From Gelria sp. (GTDB lineage Bacteria; Bacillota; Syntrophomonadia; Syntrophomonadales; Syntrophomonadaceae), in assembly GCA_012839665.1 (NCBI GenBank), contig DUMX01000045.1:1-9093 (forward strand): 9,093 nt of DNA. The letters run 5' to 3'. Position 1 is the first letter of the stretch. Each line of letters starts with the position of its first letter. Both the position numbers and the translations under genes were made by a program. A model generated the notes under the pieces. The model did not search any database. It had not been told where the DNA came from and saw only the letters and a list, made by a program, of their open reading frames with translations. Of the stretch, positions 5,727 to 9,093 are shown one piece after another.

Positions 5727-7751
5727 CCGGTATTTAGCCTTCAAGTAGCCCCCGATTATCTTTTTAGATACTCAAAAACTCAACCCATTGATGCTGTAAA
5801 AGAGTTAATATGGAATGCTTTAGATGCGGATGCCACCGAGGTTTTAGTTGAATTTGTGAGGAATATAGCCGGACGAATTGAAGTAATATCTGTAAAAGAT
5901 AACGGGCATGGAATAAATTATCAAAAAGTAGAAAGCACCTTTGGCAATCTGGGAAATTCTGAAAAACTTTATATGGATTGTACACCCAAGGGTAGATTTT
6001 ACCATGGTAAAAATGGGGAAGGAAGATATAAGGCGCTTTCTTTAGGTGAACAATTAACCTGGGAATCATATTACGAAAACCCAGATGGAACTATTTCCTT
6101 ATTTCTAATTAACTGTCATGGTGATAATCCTCATGAAATAGATTGTACTGAGCCAGTAGCTAATGATACTGCTCCCTCAACGGGAGTACGAGTTGTTGTA
6201 AAAGGAATTCCAGATAAGACATCTGATTTAATTAATAATGATGAAGGATTGATTGATGAATTTGTTGCTGAATTTGCTCCATATTTACTTAGCTATCCTG
6301 GAATAACTATCATGGTTAATGGAACAGCAATTAACCCGGAAGAATTTGTTGCCGATCAAGTTGTATCAGACTTTAGCATTGATTTAGAAAAGCGAAATGT
6401 TACGGGAACCATGAGGCTCATTTGTTGGGAAAAAGGCAATTACAATAGACTCCATATGTGCTCGGAAGAAGGTGTTTCATTTTGGAATGGTCCCCTGCAG
6501 GTTAATCATGGCGACTTGCCCATAGCGGTTTATGTACAAAGCGATTATATAAACGAATTAAGGGATAACGGCTTATTAGATTTTCCGGATGCAGACCCTG
6601 GTCTGGGTGAGATTCGTTCATGGGCCAAAGATATGGTCAGGGATTATTATAATGAATGGTTAAAAAAATCCGCTGCTAATACTATTAAGGAGTTTCAAAA
6701 GGATGGAGTATACCCCTATAAAGGACAACCGAAAGACATATTAGATATAGCTGAGCGTAAAGTCTTTGATATATGTGCTATTACTATGCAAAGGCAATTG
6801 CCCGAGTTCCCGAAAACCCCCAAAAAGCAAAAAAAGTTAATGCTAAACCTCATAAAAGAAGCCTTGCAGCAGCGCCCATCGGGACTGCATCGTATTTTCC
6901 AAGAGGTTTTAGAACTATCTGATGAACAAATAAAAGACTTTTCCGATATTCTGCAAAAGACTACTCTAAATGCCATGATAAGCACTACTAAAATGGTTTC
7001 AGACCGACTTAAATTTCTCAATGGCTTAGACCAAATAATATATGAGCCTGAATTATCAAAGAAATTAAAAGAAAGAAGTCAACTCCATAAAATACTGTTA
7101 AATGAATTATGGATATTTGGGGAGCATTACACTTACGGGTGTGATGATGTAAAACTTTATAATGTGCTAAAGGAATATGTTGGTTTTTTAGGGAGAAGTG
7201 AGTTGGCTAAAGACTTAAGTAAGGAAGAAGTTAAACAATTAAGTGCTATACCTGATTTGTGTTTATGGAACCAGTATGGCTTAGGTCGACCAGATGAGGT
7301 TGAAAATCTAGTGGTAGAGTTAAAAAGGCCCTCTGTGAAAATTGGACAATTGGAAATAAATCAAATAACACAATATTCACGCAAGGTAGCCGAAAATCCG
7401 CGATTCCCAAAAGATAAAACGCGCTGGGTATTTTTAATTGTAGGTAGCGAGCTAGATGATGATGCAAAATATATTATGGGGGAGAAAAAAGACTATTGTT
7501 ACTTGGAAAGAGGAAATGGTAATGTTGCTGTATATGTGAAAGATTGGGGACAGGTAATCAATGAAGCAAATGCCAGGCACAAATATTTAGAGGAAAGCCT
7601 GAAACTGGCAGTTACCGATAATGCAGAGGGAATGAATTATCTGTTAGAGAAATATTCTCAATTAATACCAAATGCAAATTATGAACTACCCCTTCCTTCA
7701 CTCCGTTCAGGAAGGGGTCTTCCCGGCAGGGAAGATCAAAAAATGAATTGA
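5724..7751 (+). CDS. GHKL ATPase fused to a Shedu/DUF4263-like PD-(D/E)XK nuclease
   Basis: The protein is 675 aa from ATG 5724, chosen for AGGAGG at 5711-5716 with 7-bp spacing; an in-frame ATG at 5676 also has a good SD and would add 16 residues. Residues 1-200 are a GHKL ATPase of the HSP90/MutL/MORC kind: N-box E27 and N31 in KELIWNALDADA, G1 box D59-N-G-H-G63, and G2 lid GKNGEG at 95-100. Residues about 310-450 are mostly helical. The C-terminal part begins LLNELWIFGEHY (about 458) and carries IPDL (D511), VVELKRP (E532, K534) and QITQY, the D...ExK layout of PD-(D/E)XK nucleases. The ELWIFG entry and ELKRP core resemble the Shedu (DUF4263) nuclease. Such fusions are seen as lone 'ATP-binding protein' genes. 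The likely role is ATP-gated DNA cleavage in phage defence (inference). The gene stands alone between terminators, with no methylase. The last ~20 residues are encoded by palindromic DNA. Confidence 0.82.
   Translation: MPVFSLQVAPDYLFRYSKTQPIDAVKELIWNALDADATEVLVEFVRNIAGRIEVISVKDNGHGINYQKVESTFGNLGNSEKLYMDCTPKGRFYHGKNGEGRYKALSLGEQLTWESYYENPDGTISLFLINCHGDNPHEIDCTEPVANDTAPSTGVRVVVKGIPDKTSDLINNDEGLIDEFVAEFAPYLLSYPGITIMVNGTAINPEEFVADQVVSDFSIDLEKRNVTGTMRLICWEKGNYNRLHMCSEEGVSFWNGPLQVNHGDLPIAVYVQSDYINELRDNGLLDFPDADPGLGEIRSWAKDMVRDYYNEWLKKSAANTIKEFQKDGVYPYKGQPKDILDIAERKVFDICAITMQRQLPEFPKTPKKQKKLMLNLIKEALQQRPSGLHRIFQEVLELSDEQIKDFSDILQKTTLNAMISTTKMVSDRLKFLNGLDQIIYEPELSKKLKERSQLHKILLNELWIFGEHYTYGCDDVKLYNVLKEYVGFLGRSELAKDLSKEEVKQLSAIPDLCLWNQYGLGRPDEVENLVVELKRPSVKIGQLEINQITQYSRKVAENPRFPKDKTRWVFLIVGSELDDDAKYIMGEKKDYCYLERGNGNVAVYVKDWGQVINEANARHKYLEESLKLAVTDNAEGMNYLLEKYSQLIPNANYELPLPSLRSGRGLPGREDQKMN
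7688..7735 (+). repeat. Two adjoining hairpins inside the 3' end of the GHKL-nuclease gene
   Basis: ACCCCTTCCT (7688-7697) is the perfect inverse of AGGAAGGGGT (7709-7718). Directly abutting it, TCTTCCC (7718-7724) pairs with GGGAAGA (7729-7735) around GGCA. Both lie within the last 20 codons, whose product (LPLPSLRSGRGLPGRE) looks unrelated to the nuclease fold. There is no T-run here, so this is not a simple terminator. It may be an inserted small repeat that extended the reading frame. Confidence 0.6.
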
Positions 7752-7773
7752 TTCCCGGAAGACTTCCAGGAAT
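7751..7773. repeat. Imperfect 23-bp palindrome after the GHKL-nuclease gene
   Basis: ATTCCCGGAAG (7751-7761) and CTTCCAGGAAT (7763-7773) are inverted copies with a single mismatch around one central A. A near-continuous dyad like this could be a protein-binding operator for the downstream toxin promoter, or an RNA hairpin. Confidence 0.45.
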
Positions 7774-7793
7774 CGAATTTTGACACTCTTAAG

Positions 7794-7819
7794 GCAGTAT
7801 TTGCAGTACTGCTTTTTTT
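7794..7819 (+). terminator. Intrinsic terminator of the GHKL-nuclease gene
   Basis: GCAGTA (7794-7799) pairs with TACTGC (7807-7812), followed by seven T residues (7813-7819). The last T is also the first base of the toxin promoter's extended -10 TGG-TATAAT. Confidence 0.8.
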
Positions 7820-7834
7820 GGTATAATAACTAAT
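7801..7834 (+). promoter_or_regulatory. Extended -10 promoter of the toxin gene
   Basis: A perfect TATAAT lies at 7822-7827, preceded by TGG at 7819-7821, which matches the TGn extended -10. A weak -35 (TTGCAG, 7801-7806) is 15 bp upstream. Transcription should start near 7834, just before the conserved GGAGTTGCCG leader. Confidence 0.65.
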
Positions 7835-7878
7835 GGAGTTGCCGTTTGGCGGTTGGTCACTTCCCGCGAAGGGAGGTG
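7835..7878 (+). promoter_or_regulatory. Structured toxin 5' leader with sequestered ribosome site
   Basis: CACTTCCC (7858-7865) pairs with GGGAGGTG (7871-7878) around GCGAA, with one G-U pair, burying the toxin's SD. Further upstream, GGAGTTGCCG (7835-7844) and GGCGGTTGG (7848-7856) are complementary to CGGCAACTCC (8029-8038) and CTAACCGCC (8010-8018) at the 3' end of the locus. The full-length mRNA can therefore close head-to-tail and stay untranslated until processed. This is the known logic of several type I toxin mRNAs. Confidence 0.65.
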
Positions 7879-7885
7879 ATGCCCT

Positions 7886-7966
7886 ATGATTACATATGGC
7901 GAATTGTTTCAATTTTGCCTGGTGATCTTAGGCATTATTTCTCTATGCATTATGCTTAAGAAATAG
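7886..7966 (+). CDS. Type I toxin, small holin-like membrane peptide
   Basis: This is a 26-aa gene: ATG at 7886, TAG ending at 7966, SD GGGAGGTG 7 bp upstream. The peptide begins MITYGELFQF, continues with a hydrophobic span (CLVILGIISLCIML, about residues 7-24) and ends KK. The layout M-(V/I)-T-Y-E/G-x-L-F-Q-(F/L) plus one membrane helix and a lysine tail is that of the Firmicute 'putative holin-like toxin' (TxpA/BsrG-like) peptides, which insert in the cell membrane and depolarise or disturb it when over-produced. The promoter, the masked ribosome site and the convergent antisense RNA gene around it all fit a type I toxin-antitoxin pair. The family call is from pattern memory; the TA arrangement is directly visible. 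Confidence 0.8.
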   Translation: MITYGELFQFCLVILGIISLCIMLKK

Positions 7967-8044
7967 CGAAACCGCCTTGTAATAAGGCGGTTTCAAAGTT
8001 CATTTTGGACTAACCGCCATGCAAAAAGCGGCAACTCCTTTAAT
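7965..8044 (-). ncRNA. Putative antisense antitoxin RNA (RatA-like)
   Basis: Transcription from the 8051-8079 promoter would begin near 8044 and run leftward into the toxin gene's 3' region. It would give an RNA of about 75-85 nt that is perfectly complementary to the toxin mRNA 3' end and ends in the 7968-7994 hairpin. Type I antitoxins of the TxpA/RatA kind overlap the toxin mRNA tail in just this way and trigger its degradation. The RNA's 5' end (GGAGTTGCCGC...) also resembles the toxin leader. The length and 3' end are inferred. Confidence 0.6.
7968..7994. terminator. Hairpin shared by toxin mRNA and antisense RNA 3' ends
   Basis: GAAACCGCCTT (7968-7978) pairs perfectly with AAGGCGGTTTC (7984-7994) across GTAAT. 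It starts one base after the toxin stop codon. T-runs are modest on both sides (AAAGTTCATTTT on plus; GCTATTTCTT on minus), consistent with a bidirectional terminator or stability hairpin of overlapping convergent transcripts. Confidence 0.7.
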
Positions 8045-8050
8045 AATTAA

Positions 8051-8079
8051 ATAATAGCATGTAAAAAATTACACGTCAA
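8051..8079 (-). promoter_or_regulatory. Antisense RNA promoter
   Basis: On the minus strand TTGACG (8079-8074) is followed after exactly 17 bp by TATTAT (8056-8051). This near-consensus sigma-A promoter has no protein gene to serve on that strand, and it points into the toxin 3' end. It is clearly stronger in its -35 than the toxin promoter, as expected if the antitoxin must be in excess. Confidence 0.75.
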
Positions 8080-8086
8080 TAAAACT

Positions 8087-8112
8087 CCCCGACTAAAAAG
8101 GCTGGGGTTTTT
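8087..8112 (+). terminator. Probable intrinsic terminator downstream of the TA locus
   Basis: CCCC (8087-8090) and GGGG (8104-8107) close a stem that extends inward with G-U pairs and one mismatch (CCCCGACT with GGCTGGGG) around AAAAA. Five T residues follow. It would stop toxin transcripts that pass the weaker 7968-7994 hairpin. Confidence 0.5.
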
Positions 8113-8143
8113 ATTTATCTACCTGTCAGGAAGCCCTATCTTC

Positions 8144-8168
8144 ACTCCATTCAGGGATGGAGTTTTTT
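8144..8168 (+). terminator. Intrinsic terminator-like hairpin
   Basis: ACTCCAT (8144-8150) pairs with ATGGAGT (8157-8163), followed by a six-T run. The loop and 5' arm share CTTCACTCC-TTCAGG with the hairpin at 7696-7711, on the other side of the TA locus. Confidence 0.65.
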
Positions 8169-8482
8169 AAAATTTCCGATTTCCACTTATTGAAAACCGG
8201 TTCCATAAGATTTTTGTGCATAAGCAACGAATAGTAGGTTGCTATTCCAGGAAGGTAAGACAGAGGGAAGATGTACTGTTTATAAAACACGTGCGGGAAA
8301 ACCCCGGAATTCATTCCGGGGAGTATGTCACTGTTTACAAATAGACCTGCTTCCTTATTTTTTGCTTGTCCAGTATTGCCTATCCACTTTTCTAATAAGC
8401 ATTATGCTAAAAATGCAGATTATTATTTATCTTGCAGGGTGGACAGGACTGAGGCAGCTTCAGTCGTGGGAGATTCAATCAA

Positions 8483-8510
8483 CCCTCCATTTAGGAGGGC
8501 TTTCTTTTTT
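8483..8510 (+). terminator. Intrinsic terminator upstream of the stalk-protein gene
   Basis: CCCTCC (8483-8488) pairs with GGAGGG (8494-8499) around ATTTA, followed by CTTTCTTTTTT. It ends about 115 bp before the stalk-protein start. It either ends a small RNA from 8343 onward or acts as a leader attenuator. Confidence 0.7.
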
Positions 8511-8623
8511 CTGACAATATTTCAGGAAGGAGGCAGAACTAATATTCCCTTCTCAACGTCTAAATATATAGTAAGATAATACTAAATACACCGAATTATC
8601 GGTAACCATAAGGAGGAATTCAC

Positions 8624-9093
8624 TTGAAGAAAATTAAAATTATCGCACTTATTATAATGCTGGCTTTCCTGGTAACCATACCGGGCTTTACCACTGTTAA
8701 GGCAGATGAAACCCTAGTAACACCCAACAAATTAGTAGTATTTAAAATAAGCGATTACAACTACTACACCCAGGACATAGGTTCTGATAAAGTAACCAAA
8801 GTCAAAATGGACGTAGCCCCCTTGATAAAAAACAACCGTACCTTTGTGCCTGTAAGATTCTTGGGTAATGCACTAGGAGTAACCGACAGCAATATCCAGT
8901 GGGATAACGCTACTAGAACCGCAACCCTAAAGGGTAAAGCTGAATTAAAACTAAAAGATGGCGAAAAAGCTGTAACCACAAACGGCAATAAACAGGCCAT
9001 AGACGTAGCACCGTATGTAATCCCGCCGGGCAGAACCATGCTGCCAGCCAGATATGTAGCTGAAGGACTAGGCTTTACCGTTGAGTGGGATAA
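8624..9093 (+). CDS. Secreted copper-amine-oxidase-N (stalk) domain protein, 3' partial
   Basis: The TTG start at 8624 lies behind a near-perfect SD (AAGGAGGAA, 8610-8618) with a short A/T spacer. It is open to the window end (156 codons). Residues 1-27 are a Sec signal peptide: KKIKI, a hydrophobic core IIALIIMLAFLVTI, and a likely cleavage after TTVKA. The mature part carries the copper amine oxidase N-terminal-like pattern twice: NNRTFVPVRFLGNALGV..IQWDNATRTATLKG, then AIDVAPYVIPPGRTMLPARYVAEGLGFTVEWD. In clostridia this domain is a cell-surface repeat (often beside SLH or hydrolase domains) and does not imply copper oxidase activity. The C-terminal domain that would define its role is outside the window. 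Its signal peptide and genomic style recall the truncated exported-protein gene at 216. Confidence 0.9.
   Translation, partial: MKKIKIIALIIMLAFLVTIPGFTTVKADETLVTPNKLVVFKISDYNYYTQDIGSDKVTKVKMDVAPLIKNNRTFVPVRFLGNALGVTDSNIQWDNATRTATLKGKAELKLKDGEKAVTTNGNKQAIDVAPYVIPPGRTMLPARYVAEGLGFTVEWD

Larger units (their letters stand above)
8113..8623. other. Structured non-coding stretch between the TA locus and the stalk-protein gene
   Basis: No gene can be supported here. The visible structure is a terminator at 8144-8168; a perfect 8-bp hairpin CCCCGGAA/TTCCGGGG (8302-8309/8314-8321) followed by GGAGTATGTCA; a helix GCATT/AATGC (8399-8403/8412-8416) enclosed by TGTCCA/TGGACA (8367-8372/8440-8445); a hairpin GACTGA/TCAGTC (8447-8465) followed by GTGGGAGATTCAATC; and a terminator at 8483-8510. 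One plus-strand frame is open for 57 codons (8171-8344, ending EYVTVYK) but has no start or ribosome site. The two hairpins, each followed by a GGGAG-type motif, recall right ends of IS200/IS605-type elements. That reading is tentative, and a structured leader RNA is the alternative. Confidence 0.4.

Noticed and set aside
8126..8314. 62-codon minus-strand open frame
   Set aside because: It has no ribosome site, reads through the hairpins at 8144-8163 and 8302-8321, and has no recognisable domain.
8171..8344. 57-codon plus-strand open frame ending EYVTVYK
   Set aside because: The ending looks protein-like, but there is no start codon with a ribosome site and the frame is entered through a stop at 8168. 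At most it is a gene remnant.
8343..8520. c-di-GMP riboswitch, considered because of the GGDEF gene in the window
   Set aside because: I could not find the GEMM-I landmarks (GCAAAGCC-type core and tetraloop receptor) or the c-di-GMP-II core.
8239..8579. Overlapping plus-strand frames of 84-91 codons
   Set aside because: They overlap each other and the structured elements, lack ribosome sites and resemble no family.
1..9093. CRISPR array, tRNA or rRNA genes
   Set aside because: No regularly spaced direct repeats, cloverleaf with a TTCRA-type T-loop, or rRNA-like tracts were seen on either strand.

Overview
The window looks like an accessory stretch of a low-GC, endospore-forming Clostridia-type Firmicute. 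The pointers are a SpoVS homologue, two secreted proteins with Gram-positive signal peptides (one with the copper-amine-oxidase-N 'stalk' repeats common in syntrophic and Peptococcaceae/Syntrophomonas-type clostridia), AGGAGG-type ribosome sites, TTG/GTG starts and many hairpin-plus-T-run terminators. I cannot name the genus from sequence alone.

Left part (1-1690): the C-terminal end of an unidentified gene is followed by a short exported-protein gene whose signal peptide is intact but whose body is cut off by an insertion sequence. The IS carries a 385-codon DDE transposase on the minus strand, with a hairpin that can mask its ribosome site. The 200 bp to its right hold no gene I can support.

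Middle (1692-5610): a two-gene operon encodes a small DUF3232-like protein and an HtpX-like M48 membrane metalloprotease, closed by a strong terminator. Next come spoVS and a long multidomain gene. The long gene joins a pseudo-receiver N-terminus, a diguanylate cyclase (GGEEF) with an intact inhibitory RxxD site, and a MinD/CpaE-like domain that has lost its Walker A motif. Tandem terminators end this block.

Right part (5611-9093): a large single gene fuses a GHKL (HSP90/MutL/MORC-type) ATPase to a Shedu/DUF4263-like PD-(D/E)XK nuclease, a likely stand-alone anti-phage or DNA-surveillance protein. Its 3' end is packed with palindromes. Its terminator runs directly into the extended -10 promoter of a complete type I toxin-antitoxin locus: a 26-aa holin-like membrane toxin with a sequestered ribosome site, and a convergent antisense RNA with a near-consensus promoter. 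About 500 bp of structured non-coding DNA follow, then the start of a secreted copper-amine-oxidase-like stalk protein that runs off the window.

Taken together, this is a mosaic of signalling, defence and mobile genes. The best candidates for something under-described are the GHKL-nuclease fusion, the GGDEF-dead-MinD fusion beside spoVS, and the type I TA locus with its unusually complete regulatory architecture.
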